Source: Aquabacterium soli (lineage in GTDB: Bacteria > Pseudomonadota > Gammaproteobacteria > Burkholderiales > Burkholderiaceae_C). From it: a stretch of DNA of 64,000 nucleotides. Shown here in pieces: positions 1-7,800 of the stretch. Every line of letters begins with the position of its first letter. Within the stretch, counting starts at the first letter, position 1. The translations under genes were made by a program, and so were the position numbers. The notes below the pieces were generated by a model that was not told the DNA's origin, did no database searches, and saw nothing but the letters and a program-made list of their open reading frames with translations. The stretch spans positions 310,001-374,000 of the forward strand of contig NZ_RSED01000003.1 of the NCBI RefSeq assembly GCF_003933735.1, in the 5' to 3' direction.

Positions 1-1
1 G

Positions 2-2044
2 CACGAGAACACACCCTATGCGCTCGAGCCCAACTGCAAGGAAAGCCCGGGCGGCCTGCGCGACCTGCAGGTGGTGATCTGGCTGGCGCGTGCCGCCGGG
101 CTGGGCAGCACCTGGCAGGCGCTGGCCCGCAACGGCCTGCTCACCGCCTTCGAGGCCCGCCAGCTGCAGGCCAACGAAGGCCTGCTCAAACTGATCCGGG
201 CACGGCTGCACGTGATCGCCGGCCGCCGCGAAGACCGCCTGGTGTTCGACCTGCAGAGCTCCGTGGCCGAGAGCTTCGGCTACCAGAACACGCCGGCCCT
301 GCGCGCCAGCGAGGTGCTGATGCGCCGCTACTACTGGGCGGCCAAGGCGGTCACGCAGCTCAACCAGATCCTGATGCTCAACATCGAGGAGCGCGTCAAC
401 GGCTCACAGGATGCGCCCATGCGTCCCATCGATGAGCAGTTCCTCGACCGCGGCGGCCTGCTCGAAGTGGCCAGCGACGACGTCTACAAGAACGACCGCC
501 ACGCCATCCTGCGCACCTTCCTGGTCCTGCAGCGCGAGGACACCGTCAAGGGCCTGTCGGCCCGCACCCTGCGCGCCCTGTACAACGCGCGCGGCCTGAT
601 GGATGCGGCCTTCCGCAATGACCCGGTCAATCACGCCGCGTTCATGGACATCCTCAAGGAGCGGCACGGCCAGACCCGCGTGCTGCGCCTGATGAACCAG
701 ACCAGCGTGCTGGGCCGCTACCTGTGGGTGTTCCGCCGCATCGTCGGCCAGATGCAGCACGACCTGTTCCACGTCTACACGGTGGATCAGCACATCCTGA
801 TGGTGGTGCGCAACGTGCGCCGCTACTTCATCCCCGAGCACGCGCACGAGTACCCCTTCTGCACCCAGCTCGCCTCGGAGTGGGACAAGCCCTGGCTGCT
901 CTACGTGGCCGCCCTGTTCCACGACGTGGCCAAGGGCCGCGGGGGCGACCACTCCGAGCTGGGCGCCGTTGAAGTGCGCCGCTTCTGCAAGGACCACGGC
1001 ATCACGGGCGATGACGCCAAACTGATCGAATACCTGGTGGCCGAGCACCTGACCATGTCGCGCGTGGCCCAGAAGGAGGATCTGTCCGATCCCGACGTGA
1101 TCCAGGCCTTCGCGCGCCGCGTGGGCAACGAGCGCACGCTCACCGCGCTGTACCTGCTCACCGTGGCCGACATCCGCGGCACCAGCCCCAAGGTCTGGAA
1201 CGCCTGGAAAGGCAAGCTGCTGGAGGATCTCTACAAGCTTACGCTGCGCGCGCTGGGCGGTGCACGGCCGCACATGGACGCCGAGATCGAATCACGCAAG
1301 CAGCAGGCCCGTCGGTCGCTGGCGCTGCGCTCGCTGCCCGATGGCATCGAGGTGGCCCTGTGGAAGACGCTGGACGTGGGCTACTTCGCGCGCCATGATC
1401 CGGCCGACATCGCCTGGCACGCACGCTCCATCTCCCGCTACGAGAACACGCCGCAGCCGCTGGTGCGCGCACGCCTGTCCTCGGTCGGCGAAGGCCTACA
1501 GGTGCTGGTGTACTCGCCCGACAAGGCCGACCTGTTCGCGCGCATCTGCGGCTACTTCGACCGCGCCGGCTTCAACATCCAGGACGCGCGCGTGCACACC
1601 ACCAACATCGGTTATGCGCTCGACACCTTCCAGATCATCGCCGGCCCCAATGCGCGGCACGAAGGCGTGCACTACCGCGATCTGATCGCGCTGGTCGAGA
1701 CCCAGCTGGCAGAAGCACTGGCCTCAGAGGCGCCGCTGCACGAGCCCATCAAGGGCCGCATGTCGCGCCGGGTCAAGTCCTTCCCCATCCGGCCACGCGT
1801 CAGCCTGCGGCCCGATGAACGCGGCCAGCGCTGGCTGCTGTCGGTGTCGGCCAGCGACCGCTCGGGGTTGCTCTACGGCATCGCGCGCGTGCTGGCCCGT
1901 CATCAGGTCAGCCTGCAGTTGGCCAAGATCGACACGCTGGGCGAGCGGGTGGAAGACACCTTTTTGCTGACCGGCCCCACCTTGCGGCAGGACCGTGTTC
2001 AGCTGGCGCTCGAAACCGAATTGCTCGAAGCCCTGGCCGCCTGA
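2..2044 (+). CDS. glnD: Bifunctional uridylyltransferase/uridylyl-removing enzyme GlnD (5' end outside window)
   Basis: About 680 C-terminal residues of GlnD, which uridylylates and de-uridylylates PII proteins (GlnB/GlnK) according to glutamine level. The frame is open from base 2 and begins inside the nucleotidyltransferase/helical region with [10 protein letters not shown], typical of GlnD. The HD domain that removes UMP is seen in [16 protein letters not shown] near nt 920-965. Two C-terminal ACT domains follow, the first around [20 protein letters not shown] and the second around [20 protein letters not shown]. The catalytic nucleotidyltransferase motif lies upstream of the window. The gene converges on the DUF465 gene and no strong terminator was seen between them. 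Identity is secure; only the N-terminus is missing. Confidence 0.95.
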   Translation, partial: HENTPYALEPNCKESPGGLRDLQVVIWLARAAGLGSTWQALARNGLLTAFEARQLQANEGLLKLIRARLHVIAGRREDRLVFDLQSSVAESFGYQNTPALRASEVLMRRYYWAAKAVTQLNQILMLNIEERVNGSQDAPMRPIDEQFLDRGGLLEVASDDVYKNDRHAILRTFLVLQREDTVKGLSARTLRALYNARGLMDAAFRNDPVNHAAFMDILKERHGQTRVLRLMNQTSVLGRYLWVFRRIVGQMQHDLFHVYTVDQHILMVVRNVRRYFIPEHAHEYPFCTQLASEWDKPWLLYVAALFHDVAKGRGGDHSELGAVEVRRFCKDHGITGDDAKLIEYLVAEHLTMSRVAQKEDLSDPDVIQAFARRVGNERTLTALYLLTVADIRGTSPKVWNAWKGKLLEDLYKLTLRALGGARPHMDAEIESRKQQARRSLALRSLPDGIEVALWKTLDVGYFARHDPADIAWHARSISRYENTPQPLVRARLSSVGEGLQVLVYSPDKADLFARICGYFDRAGFNIQDARVHTTNIGYALDTFQIIAGPNARHEGVHYRDLIALVETQLAEALASEAPLHEPIKGRMSRRVKSFPIRPRVSLRPDERGQRWLLSVSASDRSGLLYGIARVLARHQVSLQLAKIDTLGERVEDTFLLTGPTLRQDRVQLALETELLEALAA

Positions 2045-2140
2045 CGCTTCATTACAACGACACAGGGTTTTCAGCCATCCGGGAAGCATTCTTTACTTTT
2101 CGGACACACCAGGTGCCGAAGAAGGCGATGCCAGAAGCCC

Positions 2141-2344
2141 TCAGGCCGGCTCTTTCGGATCGAGCATCATCTCCAGCTGGGCGATCTGGTCACGCAGCAT
2201 CAAACGCCGTTTCTTGAGGCGCCGCAAGGCCAATTCGTCGATCGGCAACTGCTGACCGGCCCGGTCGATCAGGCTGTTGAGATCGGCGTGCTCGATGCGC
2301 AATTCGATCAGGAGACGTTGGGGAGAATGCAGGTTTTCTTGCAT
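2141..2344 (-). CDS. DUF465 (YdcH-like) small helical protein
   Basis: A 67-residue protein with the DUF465/YdcH pattern: a short amphipathic helix with LRIEHADLNSLID, then the basic stretch LRRLKKRRLMLRDQI and an acidic tail. The family is widespread in Proteobacteria and has no firm biochemical function. The start at 2344 (MQENLH) gives the family's usual length; a start four codons upstream at 2356 (MAPLMQ) is also open. It is divergent from the PP2C phosphatase gene, and its start codon overlaps the first of three 20-bp-spaced repeats in the shared upstream region. Confidence 0.8.
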   Translation of the reverse strand: MQENLHSPQRLLIELRIEHADLNSLIDRAGQQLPIDELALRRLKKRRLMLRDQIAQLEMMLDPKEPA

Positions 2345-2391
2345 CAGAGGTGCCAAAAGACCACCAGAGGGCCATCGAAGCCACCAGAGGG
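2341..2391. repeat. Three iteron-like repeats at 20-bp spacing in a divergent intergenic region
   Basis: CCACCAGAGGG occurs at 2361-2371 and 2381-2391, and a degenerate copy GCATCAGAGGT lies at 2341-2351. The three are in the same orientation and exactly 20 bp (two helical turns) apart. They sit between the divergent DUF465 and PP2C genes, so they could be an operator array; no regulator is identified. Confidence 0.5.
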
Positions 2392-2461
2392 ACTCACTCT
2401 AGGGGGATACAGCCTCCCTCCGCCGGCAAAGAGAAGGCCAAACCGCATTATAGTTTTCCCC

Positions 2462-3229
2462 ATGAGCACCCCAGCTTCCAGCTATCGTCTTGTGGCGGCC
2501 ACCGGCCTGCACCGGGGCGATCGGCTGTATCAACAAGATCAGGTTGAAATTCTTCCCCACCCCCGCGTCTCCGGATGCCTCATGGGGGTGGTGGCCGACG
2601 GCATGGGCGGCAAGAGCGGCGGCCGCAAGGCGGCCGATCAGGTCATCCTCACCGCTCGCCAGATTTTCGAGCGCTACGTCCCGGCCAAGGATGATTCGGT
2701 GTCCCTGCTGCAGCAGTTGGTGCAAGAGGCCCACCTGATGATCAAGCTGACGGCCATCGCCTTCGAGGAAGAGCCGCACAGCACGCTGGCCGCCTTCATC
2801 GTGAACCCCGACCGCAGCGCCACCACGGTGCATGCCGGCGATTCGCGGGTCTACCACTTCCGTGATTCGGACGTGGTGTTCCGCACACAGGATCATTCCT
2901 TCGTCCAGCGCCTGATCAACGAGGGCCAGCTCACCGAGGAAGAGGCCAACACCCACCCGCAGTCCAACCTGCTGACGGGCTGTCTCGGCACCCAGGCCGA
3001 TCCACCGCTGGCCAGCCACCACATCGACCAGCTGCAGATCGGCGACACGCTCATGGCCTGCAGCGACGGGATGTGGCACTACTTCACCCCGCGCGAGCTG
3101 GGCGCCATCGTGCAGACCCTGCCGCCGCGCGAGGCCGCGGAAATGCTGGTCAGCAAGGCACGGCACCGTGCCCGGGGTGGCGGCGACAACCTGTCGGTCG
3201 CGCTGGTGCGGGTCGAAGCCGCGGCCTGA
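2462..3229 (+). CDS. PP2C-family serine/threonine protein phosphatase
   Basis: A 255-residue stand-alone PP2C (PPM) phosphatase that hydrolyses phospho-Ser/Thr using two metal ions. The metal-binding aspartates are all present: YQQD near residue 24, VVADGMGG near 45, AGDSRVYHF near 125, ACSDGMWHYF near 200 and GGGDNLSVALVRVE at the end. There is no membrane segment or extra domain, so it is predicted to be cytosolic. The ATG at 2462 keeps the conserved first motif. A -10-like TATAGT at 2449-2454 lies only 7 bp before the ATG and no Shine-Dalgarno is seen, so the mRNA may be leaderless. No partner kinase is nearby. Confidence 0.85.
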   Translation: MSTPASSYRLVAATGLHRGDRLYQQDQVEILPHPRVSGCLMGVVADGMGGKSGGRKAADQVILTARQIFERYVPAKDDSVSLLQQLVQEAHLMIKLTAIAFEEEPHSTLAAFIVNPDRSATTVHAGDSRVYHFRDSDVVFRTQDHSFVQRLINEGQLTEEEANTHPQSNLLTGCLGTQADPPLASHHIDQLQIGDTLMACSDGMWHYFTPRELGAIVQTLPPREAAEMLVSKARHRARGGGDNLSVALVRVEAAA

Positions 3230-3247
3230 TCCATCTCGCTGGCTCGC

Positions 3248-4360
3248 TCAGGTCAGCGAGGTGTCCACCACCCGGCGCTCTTCGCTCAGGTATTCCTTGG
3301 ACTGCATCTCGTTCAGGCGCGAGACCGTGCGCGGGAACTCGTGCGCCAGCGGGCCTTCCAGGTACAACTGCTCGGGTGGCACCGCCGCCGAGATCACCAG
3401 CTTGCAGCGCCGGTCGTACAGCACGTCCACCAGCCAGGTGAAGCGCCGCGCCTCCGAGGCCAGGCGCACCGGCATCTGCGGCACATTGCTCAGCAGGATG
3501 GTGTGGAACTGCGAGGCCAGCTCCAGGTAGTCGTTCTGCGAGCGCGGGCCGCCACACAGGGTGTTGAAGTCGAACCACACCACGCCGCCGGCACGGCGCT
3601 GGGCCTTGAGCACGCGGTGCTCGATGTTCAGGGACGGATCCTGGTCGGCGGTTTCGGCCAGCTTGTCGAACACCTCGGTCATGCGTGCCTGCGCGTGCTC
3701 GTCCAGTGGCGTCAGGTACAGGTTGGCCAGCTCCAGCGTGCGGCGGCGGTAGTCGGTGCCACTGTCCACGTTGACCACCTCCAGGTGGCTCTTGAGCAGC
3801 TCGATGGCCGGCAGGATGCGGTCACGGTGCAGGCCGTTGGGGTACAGCCCGTCCGGGTGGAAGTTCGAGGTGGTGACGATGCTCATGCGGTGGCGGAACA
3901 TCGCGTCCAGCAGGCGGTGCAGGATCATCGCGTCCGTCACGTCGGCCACGTGGAACTCGTCGAAGCAGATCAGACGGTGCCGGCGTGCCATGCGCTTGGC
4001 CAGCACCTCCAGGGGATCGGCCACGCCCTTGAGCTCATGCAGCTGGCGGTGCACCTCGCGCATGAACTCGTGGAAGTGCAGGCGTGTCTTGCGCTCCAGC
4101 GGCACGGCCTGGAAGAAGCACTCCATGATGAAGCTCTTGCCGCGCCCCACCCCGCCGTACATGTACACGCCCTTGGGCAAGGGCGGGTAGCGCAGCATCT
4201 TGGTCAGCGCATTCGAGCGCTGAGCCTTGTAGCCGGCCCACTCGTCCTGGCAGCGCTGCAGGGCCGCGATGCCCTTGAGCTGGGCCTCATCCGCCTTGTA
4301 GCCACGCTCCGCGAGGCTGTTCTTGTAGAGCTCGGTGACGGAGATGTCGTAGGCGGGCAT
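3248..4360 (-). CDS. zapE: Cell division protein ZapE (AFG1-like ATPase)
   Basis: A 370-residue P-loop ATPase of the AFG1/ZapE family; in E. coli ZapE associates with the divisome and affects Z-ring stability. Walker A is GGVGRGKS (about residues 69-76) within YMYGGVGRGKSF, Walker B is LICFDEFHV (about 131-139), and a sensor-like TTSNFHPDGLYPNGLHRDR follows. Length and motif order match full-length family members. It is the last gene of the minus-strand run odhA-odhB-PspC-lpdA, but a good terminator lies between lpdA and zapE, so zapE probably has its own or read-through transcription. Confidence 0.92.
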   Translation of the reverse strand: MPAYDISVTELYKNSLAERGYKADEAQLKGIAALQRCQDEWAGYKAQRSNALTKMLRYPPLPKGVYMYGGVGRGKSFIMECFFQAVPLERKTRLHFHEFMREVHRQLHELKGVADPLEVLAKRMARRHRLICFDEFHVADVTDAMILHRLLDAMFRHRMSIVTTSNFHPDGLYPNGLHRDRILPAIELLKSHLEVVNVDSGTDYRRRTLELANLYLTPLDEHAQARMTEVFDKLAETADQDPSLNIEHRVLKAQRRAGGVVWFDFNTLCGGPRSQNDYLELASQFHTILLSNVPQMPVRLASEARRFTWLVDVLYDRRCKLVISAAVPPEQLYLEGPLAHEFPRTVSRLNEMQSKEYLSEERRVVDTSLT

Positions 4361-4400
4361 GAAGGTTCAGGCAGTCAAGGCTGGCGCGGCACGCAGGGCA

Positions 4401-4430
4401 CAAAAGAAAGGGGCAGCCAGGCCGCCCCTT
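4401..4430 (-). terminator. Rho-independent terminator after lpdA
   Basis: Read on the minus strand, AAGGGGC and GCCCCTT form a 7-bp stem around a 9-nt loop, followed by TTTCTTTTG. It lies 31 bp past the lpdA stop and before zapE. Confidence 0.7.
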
Positions 4431-4460
4431 GCGATGCTCGCCCAGCACGGGGCGAGAAGA

Positions 4461-5891
4461 TCAGAAGTTTAAGGTGCGCTTGTCGACCGCGAGCGCGGCT
4501 TCCTTGGTGGCCTCGCTCAGGCTGGGGTGGGCGTGGCAGATGCGGGCGATGTCTTCGGCGCTGGCCTTGAACTCCATGGCCACAACGGCCTCGGAGATCA
4601 GCTCGCTGGCCATCGGGCCGATGATGTGCACCCCCAGGATCTCGTCCGTCTTTTCGTCGGCGATGAACTTCACGAAGCCGGTGGTATCGCCCAGGGCACG
4701 TGCGCGCCCGTTGGCAATGAAGGGGAAGGAACCGGCCTTGTAGGGCCGGCCCTCCGCTTTCAACGCCTGCTCGGTTTTGCCGACCCAGGCGATCTCCGGG
4801 CTGGTGTAGATCACCCAGGGAATCGTGTTGAAGTTGACGTGGCCATGCTGGCCTGCGATGCGCTCGGCCACCGCCACACCCTCTTCTTCTGCCTTGTGTG
4901 CCAGCATGGGGCCGCGCACCACATCGCCAATCGCCCACACATTGGACAGGTTGGTCTTGCAGTCGTCGTCCACCACGATGGCGCCGCGTTCATCGAGCTT
5001 GAGGCCCACGGCCTCGGCGTTCAGGCCGTTGGTGTTGGCCGTCCGGCCGATCGAGATGATCAGCTTGTCGACCTCGAGCTTCTGCTCGGCGCCCGCCGCA
5101 TCGGCGTAGCTCACGGTCACGCCCTTCTTGCCGGCCTTGACCTCGCTGATCTTCACGCCCAGCTGGAGCTTCAGGCCCTGCTTGGTCAGCACCTTCTGAG
5201 CTTCCTTGGCCACCTGCTCGTCCACCGCGGCCAGGAAGGTCGGCAGCGCTTCGAGGATGGTGACTTCGGCACCCAGGCGGCGCCACACAGAGCCCATCTC
5301 CAGGCCGATCACGCCCGAGCCGATCACGCCCAGCTTCTTGGGCACTTCGCCGATCGCCAGCGCGCCGTCGTTGGACAGGATCTGCTTTTCATCAAAGGGC
5401 GCACCGGGCAGCGCGCGGGCATTCGAGCCCGTGGCGATGATGATGTGCTTGCCGACCAGCGTGGCGGGCTTGTCGCCAGTCACGTCGATCTCGTAACCGC
5501 CATCGGCCGCCTTGGTGAACGCGCCACGGCCGTGGAAGAAGGTCACCTTGTTCTTCTTGAACAAAAACAGGATGCCGTCGTTGTTCTGTTTGACCACCGT
5601 GTCCTTGCGGCCGATCATCTTGGCGATGTCCAGGCTCAGACCCTGCACACCGATGCCGTGCTCGGCAAAGTGGTGGCTGGCGTGGTCGTAATGCTCCGAC
5701 GATTGCAGCAGCGCCTTCGACGGGATGCAGCCGACGTTGGTGCAGGTGCCGCCGGGGGCCGGGCCGCCCTTGCTGTTCTTCCATTCGTCGATGCAGGCGA
5801 CCTTGAAGCCCAGTTGCGCGGCGCGGATGGCGGCGATGTAGCCGCCGGGGCCCGCGCCAATGACGATGACGTCGAATTGTTGGTTGGACAT
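4461..5891 (-). CDS. lpdA: Dihydrolipoyl dehydrogenase (E3)
   Basis: A 476-residue FAD-dependent disulfide oxidoreductase that reoxidises dihydrolipoamide on the E2 subunit and passes electrons to NAD+. The FAD-binding GAGPGG lies at about residues 12-17, the redox disulfide in [15 protein letters not shown] at about 48-60, and the NAD-binding [18 protein letters not shown] at about 190. The C-terminal His-Glu pair of the interface domain is in HAHPSLSEA. Gene order behind odhA and odhB makes it the E3 of the 2-oxoglutarate dehydrogenase complex, probably shared with other dehydrogenases. Confidence 0.95.
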   Translation of the reverse strand: MSNQQFDVIVIGAGPGGYIAAIRAAQLGFKVACIDEWKNSKGGPAPGGTCTNVGCIPSKALLQSSEHYDHASHHFAEHGIGVQGLSLDIAKMIGRKDTVVKQNNDGILFLFKKNKVTFFHGRGAFTKAADGGYEIDVTGDKPATLVGKHIIIATGSNARALPGAPFDEKQILSNDGALAIGEVPKKLGVIGSGVIGLEMGSVWRRLGAEVTILEALPTFLAAVDEQVAKEAQKVLTKQGLKLQLGVKISEVKAGKKGVTVSYADAAGAEQKLEVDKLIISIGRTANTNGLNAEAVGLKLDERGAIVVDDDCKTNLSNVWAIGDVVRGPMLAHKAEEEGVAVAERIAGQHGHVNFNTIPWVIYTSPEIAWVGKTEQALKAEGRPYKAGSFPFIANGRARALGDTTGFVKFIADEKTDEILGVHIIGPMASELISEAVVAMEFKASAEDIARICHAHPSLSEATKEAALAVDKRTLNF

Positions 5892-5933
5892 GGTGTGTGC
5901 GTCAGTGTTGGTGGCGTGGCTTCAGCAGCGTGC

Positions 5934-6278
5934 TCATTGGCCGTCTTCAGGCACGAAGATCCACAGCAGAACGTAAATCAGGAGGCCCGCGCCCCAGAAC
6001 AGGAACAGCAGCGTGAAGGCCAGGCGCCAGACCCAGGACTCGATGCCCGTGAGCCGCGCGATGCCGCCGCAGATGCCACCCAGCCAGCGGTCTTCCGTGG
6101 AGCGGCGCAGGCGCTGCACGGCAGCTCCCACGTGCTCCGGAACCGCGCCGGGCGCCGCACTGTGCGGCGCCTGGGCTGTGGCGATCAAGCGCGCCTTGGC
6201 CTGCTGGAACTCTTCAGCGCTCAGCACGCCGCGCTCTTGCAGCGCGGCCAGGCGTTCGAGTTCATCGGCAAGAGACAT
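5934..6278 (-). CDS. SHOCT/PspC-domain small membrane protein
   Basis: A 114-residue protein in two parts. The N-terminus (about 1-35) resembles a SHOCT motif: LERLAALQERGVLSAEEFQQ. The C-terminal half is a PspC domain with DRWLGGICGGIARLTG followed by a hydrophobic helix (about residues 85-108) and a short acidic tail. PspC domains act in envelope stress signalling in enterobacteria; here no other psp gene is near. The gene lies between odhB and lpdA with gaps of 42 and 113 bp, so it is probably co-transcribed with the 2-oxoglutarate dehydrogenase genes. A role in that complex is not implied by the sequence. Confidence 0.8.
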   Translation of the reverse strand: MSLADELERLAALQERGVLSAEEFQQAKARLIATAQAPHSAAPGAVPEHVGAAVQRLRRSTEDRWLGGICGGIARLTGIESWVWRLAFTLLFLFWGAGLLIYVLLWIFVPEDGQ

Positions 6279-6391
6279 GGCGTACTCCTAGAAAAAGGCT
6301 TGCAGCCGCTTTGCAGGTCCGAGCAGGCCCTTGTGAGGCCCGCCCGGCCGCAAAACAGTGCAAACGGGGGTCAACAGGTACGGCGGTCCGA

Positions 6392-7684
6392 TCAGATGTC
6401 GAACAGCAGGCGGGCCGGGTCTTCCAGCGCTTCCTTCATGGCGACCAAGCCCAGCACGGCTTCGCGGCCGTCGATGATGCGGTGGTCGTAGGACATGGCC
6501 AGGTAGTTGATCGGGCGGATCACGATCTGCCCGTTCTCGACCACGGCGCGGTCCTTGGTGGCGTGCACGCCCAGGATGGCCGATTGAGGCGGGTTGATGA
6601 TCGGGGTGGACAGCATCGAGCCGAACACGCCGCCATTGGAGATGGAGAAGGTGCCGCCGGTCATCTCTTCGAGGCCCAGCTTGCCGTCACGGGCCTTCAC
6701 GCCGAACTCGGCGATCTTCTTCTCGATCTCGGCGAAGGTCATCTGGTCCACGTTGCGCAGCACCGGCACCACCAGGCCACGGGGCGAGCCCACGGCCACG
6801 CCGATGTCGAAGTAGCCGTGGTAGACGATGTCGTTGCCATCGATCGAGGCATTGATCACCGGGAACTTCTTGAGCGCATGCACCGCCGCCTTCACGAAGA
6901 AGCTCATGAAGCCCAGCTTGACGCCGTGCTCCTTCTCGAACTTCTCCTGGAACTTCTTGCGCATCTCCATCACCGGGGCCATGTTCACTTCATTGAACGT
7001 GGTCAGGATGGCGTTGGTCGCTTGCGATTGCAGCAGGCGCTCGGCGATGCGGGCGCGCAGGCGGCTCATGGGCACGCGCTGCTCCGGGCGGTCGGCCAGG
7101 TTGGCCGCGCCCAGCGGGGCCTGCACGGAAGGCAGCGACGTGGTCGGCACGCCGGTGGGGATGGCGGCTGCGGCCGGTGCTGCAGCAGCGGCCGGCTTCG
7201 CAGCGCCACCAGACGACAGCGTGGCCAGCACGTCACCCTTGGTGATGCGGCCGTCCTTGCCGGTGCCGCTCACCTGGGCCGTGCCCAGGTTGTTGTCGGC
7301 CAGCAGCTTGGCGGCGGCCGGCATGGCGACGTCGCTCTTGCTGCCACCGGTGGCCGGTGCCGCTGCGGGTGCGGGTGCGGCGGCTGGCGCGGGCGTCGGG
7401 GCCTCGATGGCCTTGACCGGCAGCGGGCTGACAGCTTCCTGGCCTTCGGTGTCGATGCGGGCGATGACTTCGTCGCTGCCGACGGTGTCGCCGTCGTTCT
7501 TGATGAGCTGGGCCATCACGCCAGCGGCCGGTGCGGGCACCTCCAGCACGACCTTGTCGGTTTCGATCTCGATGATGATTTCATCGGCGGCCACGGCTTC
7601 GCCGGGACGCTTCTTCCACTGCAGCAAGGTGGCTTCCGCCACGGACTCGGACAGCTGGGGGACTTTGACTTCGATGATTGCCAT
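6392..7684 (-). CDS. odhB: Dihydrolipoamide succinyltransferase (E2 of 2-oxoglutarate dehydrogenase)
   Basis: A 430-residue E2 enzyme that transfers succinyl from lipoamide to CoA. The N-terminal lipoyl domain (about 1-75) carries the modified lysine in [12 protein letters not shown]. An Ala/Pro-rich linker, a peripheral subunit-binding domain ([11 protein letters not shown], about 125-160), a second Ala-rich linker and the catalytic domain (about 200-430) follow. The active-site signature is [13 protein letters not shown] near the C-terminus. It lies 116 bp downstream of odhA in the same operon. Confidence 0.95.
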   Translation of the reverse strand: MAIIEVKVPQLSESVAEATLLQWKKRPGEAVAADEIIIEIETDKVVLEVPAPAAGVMAQLIKNDGDTVGSDEVIARIDTEGQEAVSPLPVKAIEAPTPAPAAAPAPAAAPATGGSKSDVAMPAAAKLLADNNLGTAQVSGTGKDGRITKGDVLATLSSGGAAKPAAAAAPAAAAIPTGVPTTSLPSVQAPLGAANLADRPEQRVPMSRLRARIAERLLQSQATNAILTTFNEVNMAPVMEMRKKFQEKFEKEHGVKLGFMSFFVKAAVHALKKFPVINASIDGNDIVYHGYFDIGVAVGSPRGLVVPVLRNVDQMTFAEIEKKIAEFGVKARDGKLGLEEMTGGTFSISNGGVFGSMLSTPIINPPQSAILGVHATKDRAVVENGQIVIRPINYLAMSYDHRIIDGREAVLGLVAMKEALEDPARLLFDI

Positions 7685-7800
7685 GATGTGTTCTCCGGGG
7701 GAGACCTCCGCGTGCCTCGCCTCACCCGGTCTGGCGGCTCGTCATGGAGCCGGGCACAGACCGACAGGTGATGGCGTCACACGGTGATCGCCAAAACCTG

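Noticed and set aside
4527..6491. 654-codon open frame antisense to lpdA and the PspC gene
   Set aside because: Spans two real genes and their spacer, low-complexity His/Gly/Val-rich translation.
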